Below, in pieces: positions 1 to 13,300 of a stretch of 37,475 bases of DNA (within the stretch, counting starts at the first letter, position 1; the number at the start of each line of letters is the position of its first letter). The translations under genes were made by a program, and so were the position numbers. The notes below the pieces were generated by a model. It searched no databases. It saw only the letters and a program-made list of their open reading frames with translations, and had not been told where the DNA came from. Origin of the DNA: Acephala macrosclerotiorum (lineage: Eukaryota > Ascomycota > Leotiomycetes > Helotiales > Mollisiaceae); assembly GCA_014904845.1 (NCBI GenBank), contig MU119618.1:1-37475 (forward strand), read 5' to 3'.

Positions 1-2340
1 CGAGATTTGAAATGAATTCATTATATAAAAAAACGATTATAATAAAATTATATATTTTTTTTTTAAAAATCTTTATAAATAACTAATTTCGAAAATAATA
101 CTAATTACATATTTTTTAGTATATAAAAAATTTTCGTTTACTATAAACTAATTAATAACTTTTTCTATTTTTATTTTAATTAATTGATTAATTGATTTAC
201 GAATTACAAATTATTTCGAATAAATTTAATTTATTAATTAAGATGAATTGATTTACGATTAAATTTTTTTACTTTGTATTTTATTACTTTTTTATACTAT
301 TATTAAATTATAAATAATAAAACTATTTTTATTATAATAAGTTTTTATTATTATTTTTATATAAAAATTATATTTAATAATTTATATATTTTTTAATTTG
401 TAAATTTTATTTAATTATTATTACATATTAAAAATTATTATTTATTTTATTAATAAATAGTAAATTAATAAAACAATTTTTTTTTTTTGGCGATTATTTA
501 AAAGTATTTATTTTAATTTTAATATCGAGAATATTTTTATTAAAATTTTAAAAGTTTATTTCTTTTTCAAGTTTTTAAATTTTTATATTATTAATAATAC
601 TAATAATAAAAATATTTTAATAATTATTATTAAAATTTGATTTTTTACTATAAATATCAAATAAATAGTAAAATATTTTAATTATATTATTAATCTTATT
701 TCAATTGTATTTACAAAAAATTAATTTATTAAAATAATAAAATCTCAAAGAATAAAAAAAGTAATTAATCTACTAAAAATAAAAAAACCAAAAAAAAAGC
801 ATTTTATCGATTGTATTATTAAACTCTATAAAATTATAAAGTTTATTATAGTATTAAAACAATAATAAAACGATTTCTTAAATAAAAATATTAAATTAAA
901 TATAAATTTATTTCGATTTATTAAAAATAATAATACTCAATAATTTTCTATTTATTTAATACTTGTAAAAATTGTAATTTTAAAAGATTCTATTGATTTA
1001 TATATCTCAAAGAATATAGTTTTAAAGTACTTTAAAAAAAAAATTTATTTAAATAAATTATAACATTAAATAATTAATTCTATTATAATAAAATTATTAC
1101 TTTTATAAAGTCTATATATTTTTTACTCAAAAAACTAAAATCTAAAAATACTAAAAGTTCATTTAATTTTTTAATTACTTATTACGAGAATAATTTGTTT
1201 TAAAAATTAATCAATATCTTTTAATATTAAAAAAATATATTTATGAAATATTATCGATTTATAATATTTTTTAAACGTATTTTATAGAACGTTTAAAATA
1301 ATTCGAATCTTATTATAAAATAAATAATAAAAGTTTTTTTTATTGTTTACAATAAAAATTTATACTAAAAATCAATACTATAAATACTTAAAAAAAACTT
1401 AATAAATATTAAGTATTTTTAGTTTTTTCAATTTATTTTATAATATTAATACTTTTACTATAAATCAAATAAATCTATTTAAAGTTTATTAGTATTAAAA
1501 TACAATTAAAAAAATACAAAAAACTTATATAAATTTTTTATAATAAAAATTATACCAATTTAAATATTAAAAAATTTATCGTTGAAATTCAAATTCTAAT
1601 ATTTTTTAATATTTCTATAGTAAATACTTTCTATTTACGTAATATCACTTACTAATATCTCTAGAACAAAAAGAATATTTTATTCTTAAAACATATAAAA
1701 AATTATAAAAAGTTTTAATTTCGGTTTTTGTAAAATAAATACACAAAATATTGTCTTTTAAATTTAATTCAAGAACATTAAATTAAACATTTAAACTAAT
1801 AACGTTTTTATAAGATTGAATTTTCACGTTTAATTAAAATAACTAAAAATATTTTTTTTATTTTTAGTATATTAATTAAAGTAAAACGTTTGTTTTCAAA
1901 TGTAAAATATATATTAAACTTTATTAGAAATAATTTATCTTTTGATAAAATAAAAACTACAAAATGTATAAAATTTTAAATAAAAATTAAATTGATATTA
2001 AATAATTACTTTGAATATTTGTTTGAAAAAAATAAAAAAAATAAATATTTTAAATTAAATAACGTTAAATTTGTAATTTATAAAAAGAAAAATTGATCAA
2101 ATTCCAATTTTTGAGTTATTTTATTATTGGATCAGTTTAATAACCCATTAATCTAATAAGTGTAAACGTTTTTTAATGGATTGGACGTTTGTATTTTGTT
2201 TTCTTAATAGGTTGAATATAGATTAAAAATCTTGATCTACCCAAATCCACCCATCGAGAATACTGCTCACGTGGATACAGAAGGATACTGAATAATACTG
2301 TCTTGAGTGCTTATTGAAACTGGAGACACATTAAATGCCA
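1..2340. repeat. AT-saturated block (probable RIP-degraded repeat DNA)
   Basis: The first ~2.2 kb is composed almost entirely of A and T, with long A and T runs and only scattered G or C, and has no open frame of any length. Composition then rises through a transition zone (about 2090-2300) to ordinary values. Such blocks in Pezizomycotina are usually old transposon arrays mutated by RIP and left as AT isochores. I see no recognisable reverse transcriptase or transposase remnant, so the original repeat cannot be named. A centromeric or subtelomeric AT block is an alternative. Confidence 0.8.
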
Positions 2341-2344
2341 TGTA

Positions 2345-2798
2345 AGAACTGGGGCCATCAAACACGGCCCACCCCCCCCATTTTACACCAAAAGTTACAC
2401 TTTTTATAACTTAATAACTCGCCGTATTATTAATAAAATTTTATAAAATTAAAAAATTGGATTAAGATTTATTTAAATTTAATTATATTAAAAATTCTAA
2501 AATTAATATCTTAAATTGCAAGTTTTATATATAAGTAAAGTGGGAAATATTAAAATTTTCATAAATTTGTATGTAAATTAACCGATTTTACTCCTCTTTC
2601 ATAATTAACTACATACAACTTTTGCATTTCACATTTAATTTAATTTCTGAATCGTACAAAAAATGTATTTAGTAAATATTAAGAATATAAAAAGTTTTTA
2701 TTAACTTAAATTAACGCGTTGTAGAGATATAAATAAATGAAAAAAAGGTGTTTTGGTGTAAAATGGTGGGATGGGCCGTGTTTGGTGGCCCCAGCTCT
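2345..2798. mobile_element. 454-bp MITE-like element with terminal inverted repeats and TA flanks
   Basis: The left end reads AGAACTGGGGCCATCAAAC and the reverse complement of the right end reads AGAGCTGGGGCCACCAAAC. Similarity continues through CACGGCCCA and TTTTACACCAAAA for about 50 bp, then fades into AT-rich sequence. Both ends are bordered by TA (2343-2344 and 2799-2800), as expected for a Tc1/mariner-superfamily target duplication. There is no transposase; the interior is AT-rich and may itself be RIP-mutated. The element sits at the border of the AT block. Confidence 0.75.
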
Positions 2799-2914
2799 TA
2801 ACATATGGATTATATTCGCCATGTTCATTCGGGGAGATATAAGTACCTCCACGTTATCTTTCCATAAGTACTATGAAGTTAGACTATCTAACAAATCCTT
2901 CCAATCTTCAACAT

Positions 2915-3785
2915 ATGTCTCTCATCTCACACCCTCAATTTTTTCTCGCTTGTAGCGAGCGTTTCCTCCGACTTCCTGGGACCAAGATCTCCAACTCCGG
3001 CCAAGTTTACTACAAACGAAAGCCTGGTAACAGCTGGTTGGAAGAACTTCACTGAAGCACTCGATGCATACTTGGAAGGAAACCACGACACAACACTAAG
3101 ACTACTTGCTGGTTTGGAGAACCCGACCTTCTCTATTAGCATGTTCTCTACCGGCGACCCCACTACCCAGTTTTTGCAATACCACTATACATCAGACGAA
3201 GTCAAAGATGGACCTGGTCAGCATAGCGTCAGATTATGGTGCCGGCTTCAACGTTCTGACAGCCGGCTCAAATTTGGAGCAAAAGTCGATTCTAGCAGCA
3301 ACCATTGCTAACATAATCACCACTACTATTCTTCCCGCCCCCGAATCCCAGGCCTTGGTAGAAGCAGCACACGATTTTGCTGGGACTTACGCGTCCAAGG
3401 AACTGAATTCATTCGTGGTGGTGAAGTTCAATGAGTCCTTAGGGATCCAGGGTTGTACATCACATCATGGATCAATAATGGAACTGACGTAATGCCGTCC
3501 TTCCCTGTGTTGTTTGGGAGTTCAAACGTGAAGCTACAGCCGTCAGTCGAGCGGTTGGGACAAATTGCGTTCAGAGCTGTCCTTGGGAAAGTAAACGTGC
3601 CTCCTGATGATTTCATTGGACCTTTCCCGGAGATGCAGGCTACCAACAGCGACTGGCTTATGGTTGATTCTCTCACCTATGGTGGGATAGGGATGTCTCT
3701 GTTCGTATTTGATGTCGGAGAGGACGACAAGGCCACTGCGTTGACACCGGCTGCGACCAGGGCTAGGCTGGAGAGAGTCGGATAG
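2915..3785 (+). pseudogene. Internally deleted beta-lactamase-like serine hydrolase (ARB_00930 type)
   Basis: The N-terminal part resembles the start of fungal secreted beta-lactamase/transpeptidase-like proteins: a hydrophobic leader, then a stretch ending FSISMFSTGD...QYHYTSDE (to about 3200). The sequence then jumps to the family C-terminal domain (GAGFNVLTAGS, IANIITTTILPAP, DFAGTY, ITSWINNGTDV, final LERVG, stop at 3783-3785). The whole central catalytic part, with the Ser-x-x-Lys nucleophile region, is absent: roughly 300 residues compared with the family. A frame change near 2945 (poly-T) and a one-base loss near 3453 (between IQG and YITSW) also break it. It cannot make an active enzyme. 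Family assignment is by motif recall and the deletion size is an estimate. Confidence 0.65.
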
Positions 3786-3847
3786 AATGACAGTGTCTCT
3801 AGGTCGTTTCAACGATGTCCATATCTTTAGAAACACTTCTATATGAA

Positions 3848-6800
3848 TTATTCTTTGTCCCGGTGCCCCACCATCCACAATTCCCTGAATCTACCCCCTT
3901 CCTTTTTAATCAACACCTCAGGCTCGCCACTTTCAACGACACTTCCTTGATCCATCACCAGAACAGTATGAAAGCTCATTACCATCTCCAAACGATGACT
4001 CACCATAACAATCGTATAGTTCTCAAATTCCTCCAAAATTATCTTCTGCATCATGCGGTCCGTCTCTCGGTCAACACTCGAGCTCACTTCATCTAGAAGT
4101 AAGATTCCACCTCCAACTATCACTGTTCCTTTCTCACCTACCTTCGAGCCAAATTCTTTCTCGTGCTCTCGCGTCCTGATTCTGCGTCTGAGAATGGCAC
4201 GTGCGAGACTGAATAGTTGCTTTTGGCCCTGGGACAAGGTTTCAGGAGACATTCCGGCTGTGAGACCTCCACTCTCTTTCGCCAATGGCATGAGACCTAC
4301 AATTTCCAGGACTTCTTGGCATTCATTTTCAGTGGATGCGTTGTATGGATCGAGGTTTTCCATGAAAGACGAGCCATCAGGAAGAAATACTGCATCCTGA
4401 GGGACGGCAATGATTCGCTGCCGAAGGACGGCTCTGTCAATCTTGCGCAGTGGTATATCGTCAATGGTGATGTTCTGACAACACGAAGGGAGCGGATCTA
4501 ACAGTCGAAGGAGGAGAAGAATCGTAGATGACTTGCCACTTTGTTGCAGGGTCAGTTCAGATTTTGGAGGGATAGCCTGAAGTTCTTACCTTCCGCTTCG
4601 TCCACAGATTGCGACCTTCTCGCCCGGTTTGATAGTGATGTTGAGATCCTTTAAAGCAAAATCGGAGGAGATTGAAAGCTCCGACGACTGGTGAAGGTCG
4701 CTGTACCGAGAATTAGAAAATACCATAAAAGTAACTTCGCAGTCTGGAGCCTACTTGTATGAAGCGTACACTCCACTTATTTCAATGCAGCCTTTTGTTG
4801 GCCACTCTCGAGGGGGCACCACATCCTCACCTTCCAGCTTCTCAGACTTCACCTTATCGCTAAAGTTCTTCAAACGACTAATGGCGCCCATCGAAGTTTC
4901 GATCTGCGTGTACCACCGAATAATGTAGTTAAGGATGTCGCCAAAGGTCATGAGTGTGACCAAGCTCGCACCAGTCAATCCGGTGCTTGAACGCAATTGT
5001 GTTGCAAGAGTGACAACCACAATGGCCAAGACTGCAACGACAGTTTGAAGAGCGAAACCAAGCCATCGCTGGACCATAGCCAGAAGGTAGGCAGGCCTCT
5101 GGGAAGTGTCTAAGAGGCAGTTGTTGAGAGCAACGCCTTCTTGAACCCACCCAAAAGCACGAAATGTTGCTAGCCCTCTGATAGTATCGAGGAAGTGGGT
5201 GCTGGACAGGTGTTAGTTGGATCCGAATTGAAAACTAGTGTTGAATACTTACTAAAGCGGGCTTTTTGCTTCCAGATCTAAAAGTCGCAGCTGACGTGAC
5301 GTCCGAAGATAGAACTTCTGGATTATATATAAAATGACGAAGATGAAGGGGTAGCTGATAGCAAGATAGGGAGACGATGTAGCAATGACTGCTGCCATAC
5401 CCAGAGCATTAGCTATATCGCAAGCAAGATTCGTTACTGCTATGGGTAACTCATTATCGATGAGGGTCATATCTTGCGAAAAGAGATTGGTAACAAGTCC
5501 AGTGTCAGTAGTGGTGAAGAACCTCAGAGGCGCATTGATCATGGTCGTCAAAGCAGCCTTGTGAAGTTTTGATCCTGAAACTTCGATCATTTTCCGGAAG
5601 CAGATGAGAAAGCTAAAGAACATCGAGGCGAGGTACGAAAGTTGGAAGAGGGCGTAGAAGCCGATGTAGAAGGAATTCGAGTGCGGGGGTTTGCCCGAGC
5701 CGACATCCTCCGACCAAAATCTGAGCCAGACGTTACCCCAATTGTAAAAGAAGCCCCACCCCAGACCAAAAACCACGAATGCTACGATCGATATCTTCCC
5801 AAGGCTTGAGAGGTAATATCGATAGACACTGGAATCGCCCAACATTCTGTCTTTCTCGTCCACATAGCTAGCAGCTACAAGTTCGGCCGCGAGATCCTCA
5901 TCTAGACCCAAGTGATTTTCACTCGTGGTGTTCGAGGAGACAGGACGACTAGATAGTTTCGTACTTATATTGTCTTTGGCATCGAGACCATGAACATAGT
6001 TCTCATTGGCGATAAGGCTTTGAAAGGAACCCTGCTCAATAACAGTGCCATCTGCACCAAGTGCGATGATATGATCAGCGGAAGGGAGATGCCGTATGCT
6101 ATGTGTGCTCAAGATGGCTGTCGCATTCCGCTTTCGTAAGAGGCCATATGGACCAAAGACTCGATCGAAAACCTGTTCGGCTGTATCGGCATCTAGCCCG
6201 CTGAGGATATCATCCAACACGTAAAGGTTTGTGTTTAGATATAACGCTCTTGCTAGTGCCACTCGCTGTTTTTGTCCGCCACTCAGGGTAATACCTCCAG
6301 TTCCGACTCTTGTCCTCTCGCCATCTGGCAGTACAGAGAGGTCCGGAGACAACCTTGTAGCCTCGACCACTTCTCCATACCGTATTTTGTTGAAGGCAGA
6401 AAACCCAACGATGTTTTCCCTGATTGTGGAATTGGATAGATAGGGTATTTGATCACAATATCCAATTTTCTGGGATAAAACCCTGGAGTTCAGGATAATT
6501 CGACCTTGAGAGGCTGGAACCTCACCTAACAGGATCTTACACAGAGTGGACTTTCCTGATGCCACTGGTCCAACTATCATTGTGAGATGTGATGTTGGTA
6601 TGTCGATGTTGATGTTATTGAGAAGCGTCTTTCCGATCTCCCATCCGAAGCTTCCATTGGTAATTTTGATTAAAGACTGTGGCTTTTCTTTCCCATTTCC
6701 GAAATCGGAGCTTCCGGCATCAGGGCTTCCAGTATCAGGGCTTCCAGTATCAGGGCTTGCAGTGACGGTGTCCAGGTTTGGGGCTCGAATGTCAACTCTA

Positions 6801-8549
6801 GCCCCCTTGATTAAGAATTGTTGAATTCTGCCCAAGCAGGCGAAGGCAGCAATAAGGTTTGGCGTGTTCTGGAAAAGATAAGTTAGAGGATCCGCTAACA
6901 AAATCAGGTAAGATACGGATGTAAAGATCGTAGTGACATCGAGGGTCCTTGCCGTGACTGCAAATGTGATCACTGGGCAAAGGGCCAGCGGGGCATATCC
7001 AAAGGTGATAACAATGATATACACGGTCCGAAACTTAGATGCTGTGGCGAGCTCATCTACCCTCATGTTTTGGATCAAGCGTTCGACGGGTGTCGCGAGA
7101 CCGGAAATTTTCAGATGCTTCATGTTTGAAATGACATTGGCAGTCAAACCCACCCTCTTCTGGATCTTGTCCATCCATGCTTTTTGCCTGCGTCCAGTGA
7201 ATAGATTCACGAAGGCTGCACAAGTGATACAAACAAGAACCACGACAAGCGGTGCCACGAATGCTGTACCAAGTTGACGTTGAAGTAGCCAGCTTGCCAG
7301 AGCAACTTCAATGGAATTTGCCCAGAACTCGTGCAAGTTTAGGAAACCCAGCCTGATGCGCTCCACATCAGCGCTCATCAACGTGATAGCTGCTGAGTCT
7401 CCCACAGCAGAAAGTTTGACTTCCGTACTCTTTCGGTACACAGCACCAGTAAGAGTTGATCTTGACATGCATAGCGTACGTTCGTGGCAGTACCAGTAGA
7501 TCGAGGTTGAGAAAGCTATCCCTGAGTAGATGAGGATAGCTGCACCGATCAAGCCGTATCCATCATTGTTTGAGGGCTTGTCTGTGGGCTGCTGCAGATA
7601 GTCCAAGAGTGTGTTGATGAGGAAAGGTTGGCAAAACCGGAATCCAATGAGAGCAAGTCTGGCTGGTATCGGGAGTAGAAGTGATGCTGAGAGGGTCTTC
7701 GCTAGCGCTATCACGAGGCCAAACTGCTTTGACTTTGACTTGGGAGTTGCGAGATGGTGTATAAGACTCTTTTGCAAAGACTCTGTCGTCATTCGTCTAT
7801 CAAGTTGGGGAAGATCTCCCAGCTCCAAGATCGTCGTGTACCCTTTATAGAAAGTGTCATTCAACCATGTATAAGCACTTAGGCCGAATATTCCCCTCGT
7901 CTCCTCAGGGGAATGCTCTTGATCGTCCCATGATATCCGTTCTGACTTATGCCGAGACTCCACGAGAAGGATAGCAGTCTTTAAAATTACCGCACTTGTA
8001 AATAGGCGTGAGAATGTAATCTCGGATGAGTTGGTGGATGTAAGCCAAAGCGTCCTTGCCTGAGCGATGTCCAACAAAATATTGAGAGACAAATATATCT
8101 GCAGCAAGAGTGATGGTCGCACCGAGCGTCGATGTTCTAAAATCGAGAGTATAATGATGAAAATAGCAGATACAAATTCAACCGTAGTCGAGCTGATGAA
8201 TAAGGCTTGAGGTCCGTTCGACTTGGCGCTAACGATGAGAAGAGATAGCTGGACCGCACCAAACACGCCAGAAATTATCTGTGATCTCGTCAACAGGATC
8301 CAAGCAAGACAAAGAAGCCTCTTCGCATACCAATTTGATCCACTTCAAAGGGGAGCCTTGCACGATGATCCGGCGGTGGATCAGAAATGCAATTCTTGCC
8401 AGAGCAAACACGACGAAAATCGAGGCCGGAACGACGGAAAAGAAGACTCTCTCGAATGTGATGGTGAAATCGAAGTCATCCCGACAGCCATGAACAGCTG
8501 GTCCAAAGGAATGGTCATTTGGACATGCGAGGAAGGACATTCTAGACAT
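3848..8549 (-). CDS. ABCC-type full-size ABC transporter (multidrug/metabolite exporter)
   Basis: ATP-driven membrane exporter of the fungal ABCC/MRP class, probably plasma or vacuolar membrane. Exons (minus): 8549-8331, 8278-5253, 5201-4755, 4700-4590, 4538-3848. The introns are 52, 51, 54 and 51 nt with GT-AG ends. The sum is 4494 nt, so 1497 residues, normal for the class. Order: N-terminal membrane region (CPNDHSFGP start, PLKWIKL), TMD1, NBD1 with Walker A GPVASGKST near residue 643, signature LSGGQ near 740 and Walker B VLDD (Asp where the catalytic Glu would be), TMD2, then NBD2 with Walker A GRSGSGKSS (interrupted by an intron), a degenerate signature LSQGQ, Walker B LLLDE and H-loop VSHR. 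Two non-equivalent ATP sites are typical of ABCC. It lies 1.8 kb downstream of an NRPS on the same strand, suggesting export of its product; that link is inference. Confidence 0.93.
6710..6764. repeat. 15-bp in-frame tandem repeat in the ABC transporter linker
   Basis: On the plus strand the unit CTTCCAGTATCAGGG recurs about three to four times with few changes. In the encoded protein (minus strand) it gives repeated Ser-Pro-Asp-Thr-Gly units in the linker before NBD1. The period is a multiple of three, so copy-number change would keep the frame. This is a likely length-polymorphic site between isolates. Confidence 0.8.
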
Positions 8550-10369
8550 GAATATTCTTGATCCCCGCCCCTAAAGGACTCTTCCCGCCAAAAAAGCCGT
8601 ACGCCTGCAAATTTGCTCCACCAGCACCAACCTCTTGGGCTTGGTCAAATTCTTTCAGGTGACAGTAGATGTCAGATCGCCTCAAGCATGATCTGGTCGA
8701 TGAAATGACCCTCCTCTGTTCAACAGAGAAGAACTTCGGATGTCATCGTCCCGCCGCATGATTGAGAATTCGCTGCCATTGGTGTTGAATTCTGACTGCA
8801 CCGACCTGGAAAATGAGAATATCGTCGCACAATTAATCGTTGGAACAGAAAAATATGACTTTGCAAAACGCAAACTGTATCGTATGTGCCCCATCATGGG
8901 TTTAAGACCTAGAGAAGAATTAGCTGGCAAGGCATGGAAGGCCTCGGACACCGTGTGCGAATGAAGATCGTGAAGCTGATGATGTCCGGATGAGAGTGGG
9001 GATAATCACCTTACGCGCCGTTGTTAGCGGACCATTCTTTTCAGAATAGGAAGGTGGGGATTAGCTTATTAGTGCGGAAGTGTCCCCGAAGAGCACTAAA
9101 CTGACCCTTGAACGATCCTACAGAATTCTCCGAATAAGGTCTTTTCAAGATATCAAGCTGCAACCATTGCAACTTTTTTCGTAAGACTTTGCCACTGAGA
9201 GAAAGTCGGACGAAGTACTGTGCCTCAATAACATGCTCAGGAGCGAATTAAAGGGGATTTTGGCAAAAAAGGATGTCTCGCGATTTTGTTTATAAGCGCG
9301 CGAACCGTAGGAAAATAAGAGCGAATCTGCCTGTCTGCCTTGCGCTGACCCGGAATCCAATGAACATAATCATTAAGGCTAGATTTCCGCTGATAATTCA
9401 ATGTGTTAAACATAGTCTTCGGTCTGGACCATGGAGTGACTATTTAATACGGCCACAAGTCGCCAAAAAACTGATTAGATAAGATACAATGAGAGATCTT
9501 CCACCAGCTTGAAAGATCTAGCGTGAACTAGGAGACGAATATCTCGTTGAGGAATTAAACATGAAAGGAGGGAAATGGCCGTTGCGCGCCAGTGGCGGCT
9601 CGGCTCGTTGTTTTGTCCCCGCATGGTTCATGCACAGTTGATGTAGGGATAGGTTGGTTTGGAACAAAAATCTTCGCAGACTATGGATAATCGTGGATTG
9701 TGGAAGCCTCCAATGCTTCCCTTTGGCGACTATCGATTCATCCGGCAGCTGCATGGCTGCGGCACAAACTCCTGCAAAATGCATCCTCTCGGTGGCAATT
9801 TCACTACAGGAAGAGAGGACTTCTGGCTCCGCTCAGCAATGAAGCTGAATGACCAGGTCCGTGAGATGTAGTTGGAAGATACCGAAAGAATTGAGGACGC
9901 AGTCATCAACGCGCTGTTCCAGACCTGCAGTGTAACCTCAATTGTGGCGCTGTCGAGGTTCTTATCTCAAGAGCGAGGACGCCAATAGCAATGCAGTGTT
10001 AACGAGATGACATACTGAAGACCATAGTCTAGGCAATAACAGATTGCTAAGCACATTCGAGGGGTTCTACTCGCTTCTAAATCTTGGATGAAGAGGTGCA
10101 ACGACGATTCAATGCCAAATTTTTGAAGGTATATGGAGTCACGTGAAATTTACCCCCCTTCATGCTACCCCGCTATCTCGGAAGAAGTTCGATGAGAGTG
10201 AACGAATATTATCTTCTTAGTGTCTAATTTACAGTGGCTTATATATCAAAGGCGTGAGCCATCGTCAGAGGTCATTCCATGACCACTTCCCATTTCGAAG
10301 TCTGCAATTTCTTATAAAAAGGGCGCCGCTCTCGCTTAATTTAGGGGGGACGATCCAGGCGTCGTGACT
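8550..10369. other. Intergenic region between ABC transporter and NRPS
   Basis: This 1.8-kb gap holds the promoter of the ABC transporter and the 3' flank of the NRPS, both on the minus strand. I see no convincing gene except a weak plus-strand relic noted at 9683-9988. A TATAAAAAG box near 10314 on the plus strand has no obvious gene to serve. Confidence 0.6.
9683..9988 (+). pseudogene. Possible degraded coding relic, function unknown
   Basis: From the ATG at 9683 one frame stays open for 62 codons to a TAG at 9869-9871. The same frame then continues without a stop for a further 38 codons or so to a TAG near 9986. The composition looks protein-like (PFGDYRFIRQLHGC, DFWLRSAMKLNDQVREM, then ERIEDAVINALFQ after the stop). 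A single TAG in an otherwise good frame could be a mutated Trp or Gln codon, as in other relics of this window. I do not recognise the family; chance is a real alternative. Confidence 0.25.
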
Positions 10370-13300
10370 TCAAAAGTCAAGAACCTCACCAACAGTCAGA
10401 CCTGGCTGCTCCCACGCATCAATCAATCTCTCAAAGACCATGTGAAGATCTCTCAGCAACTTCTCGACTTTCTCCTCCGAAATGAATCTTCCATCAAAAT
10501 AGATTGTCCACTCCATCTTCCCATCCAAAAAATCCACGTTGATCCCGAAAGGATCATCACAGCTAGTATACGAGCTTTTATAATCCATTCCCAACTTCTT
10601 CCCTGGCGATGATAGAGGGCGTGGATTGATGTTCATGTTCACCGAATTCTTCAACACCTCTTTCAGGTGTGGCATCTCTCGCAGTTCAAGCCATCCTAGA
10701 TGTTCATGGGGCATCATCTCACGCTGTGCTCTCTGAGAGTTCAAGAGGAGATCTTCAACCTTTTGAGCAGGATCGACATGTATTCTCACAGGGAGGAATA
10801 GTGTTGTCGGTCCAACCAGATCTTGGATTCCGTCAACGGGCAGATTGCGACCTGAACGATCTGAGTAAAGGATTACATCCAGGCAGTCCAGGTGGTGAGC
10901 AATGGCAAGGCAGCCGGCTACTTCAATCATCGTTGGAAGTGTGTAATCTGTCCCATGAACTGCCGGCAGCGAAGCTATTTTAGATTTTTCCGAGATTTGG
11001 AACAGAGGGTGGAGCTTAGGGATGGAGATCAGCGGCTTGGTGGATGTGCCAGCGAGGTATGAAGTCCAGAATGACGTTGCAGCCACTTTATTAGTTTCCG
11101 TGATGTATTTGATGAAATGATTCATCTTTGCCTGGGGTGTCTTCGAGCTTTCGCCGTGATACATTCTCCCAATTTCTTCGAACAACATGCTCCGAGAGAA
11201 GGCATCGTAAATTGCATGATGAGCAGTCATGACAAACAATCGCTCCTTGGCATTCTTACTTTCAACGATTGCCAGCCGTAGCAGCCGATCGCCGAACTTC
11301 ATATGGTTGGATCGGTCTTGTTTCAAGTATTGTTCGAGATCAGTGGCATGATTCCACGCAATTGGCAAAGGCTCTTCCAGTACAACCTGAAGTATCTCGA
11401 TGGGAGTATGAATCAGTCGTGTCCGAAGCGTCTCGTGACTTCGGATGAATCTTTCCCAAGCTCTTTTGAATCTATCCAGATTCAGTAATAATGGGAGAGA
11501 GTATACTGCTTGTGACTGCCAATGCCAAGGTCCGAATACATCGTTCTGGGCTTCAGGATACCCAGTTACATAGTGTGTTTGCATCGCAGAGCAAGGATAG
11601 ATATCTTCTATCTCCTCTTCCTTGACCCCGCATTGTGATGCAGCTTGTTGGAGAAGATAAAGCACATCATGGTTCTGTATCATTGAGAATGGGGGAATTT
11701 CCGGGACTTCCGTTGTTTGTCTGACAATCGAGGCCATGCGTTTTAAGATCGGGGCTTGAAAGACTTCAGCAACTGTCAAAATTAGGCCTTCGCTACGAGC
11801 GAGCGATACGAGACGTAAGGCCAAGATGCTGCCTCCACCAAGCTGGAAGAAGTTACCATCCACGCCAAAGTCATCATGCTCGAGCAGCACTTTCCAAATG
11901 CTAAACAGTCGCTTCTCGATTTCGGTGGAAGGCGGGGTCCGTCCGTCAGAAATCTTGCTTAGAGCGACCTTTGTGGTCTTGGTTGATTCGATCTTGCTGC
12001 TGAATTCCGAGATCCGTGCCATATCGGCTTCGGAGAACTTCTGCAGTACAGAAACCTTGGTCTCGGGACCGCTGTTGGATATCCTTTGCAGAATTTTCTC
12101 CATCTGCAGAAACATGTGCCACACTTGTTCTTCGGACAAGACTTCATGATCGAAAGTTGCGCGAAAGTCTACGCTATCACTGAGAAGCTCGCATTCCATC
12201 ACGATGGCAAAATCCATGACTGGAAATGAGTAGCTTCTGCCGAGGAGGACCTGCCTGTCGCTCTGAGGTTTGTTCGCGGATTGAACAACCAACAAGCTGC
12301 GAAATTTGCACGCATTTATAGCATCGTCACTCACTCGCCGGATGTTTTGAAGACCAAATTGGGCAAATGGTAGGATGTTGAGATACTGGCCTTGAATTGT
12401 TTCAAGGAAGCTTAACACTGTCTGGTCAGGAGTGAACCGTGCTCTGAATGGAACAGTTGTCACGGTAGGCCCTGGTATCGATTCAATACCTGGAATTCGG
12501 GCTGTGCGGCCATTCAAAGTGACCCCTGTAATCACATCTGAACTTCTGGAGTACAACCCAATAAGAATGAACCATGCTGCTTGAATTATGGTGGCAGGCG
12601 TCGCTGATGCCCCTTTGAACAAGGAGATCTTATGTTCCAGCTCGGCATCTTCGTGGGTCTCGAGGTGATGGAGAATTCGGTTCGATCGCTGAACCTTCGG
12701 TATATAGCTCGGATGGGGTAATGGTGGAAATACAGGAAGTGGAGCACCAGTAAACTGCTCTATCCAGAAGCGTTTCGCTGAGTCTGGATCTAGATTTCTG
12801 ATATGCTTGATGAAGGTGCTGAACTTTGGAACTTCCGATGATTTTGAGGGGTGACCCAGGTACTCCCGTTCCACTAATGAAACAATCTCTGACTCTGACC
12901 ATCCGTCTACCAATGCATGATGGATTGTCCAGACCAAGAAGTTGTCGGTCTCTTTGGGGTTCCGAACCACTGCAAGTCGTGACATTGGCACCCCAAGGCC
13001 TACCCTCCGCGATTTTTCTTCGCCCAAGTAAGTGACCAAGTCACCATCGATGATGTTCCAGGTCAGTGGTTCATCAATGACGACTTGCAGTAATTCTGAT
13101 GCGTGGTCAACAAATCTGGTCCTCAGAAGCTGCGTTTGAAGGGCAATTGTTTGCCAGGCGGCTTGAAGTCTTTCCAGATCCACAGATTTCGGTATCTGAT
13201 ACACAAATTGGAGGATATATGTCCCGGGATCTTTCAGCGATAAAGCTACAAGGCCTTCGCTCATGGATGAACAAGGATATATATCCTCGATCGTATGCTC

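Noticed and set aside
10314..10322. TATAAAAAG box on the plus strand, suggesting a promoter
   Set aside because: The only downstream DNA is the antisense of the NRPS 3' end; no plus-strand gene starts there.
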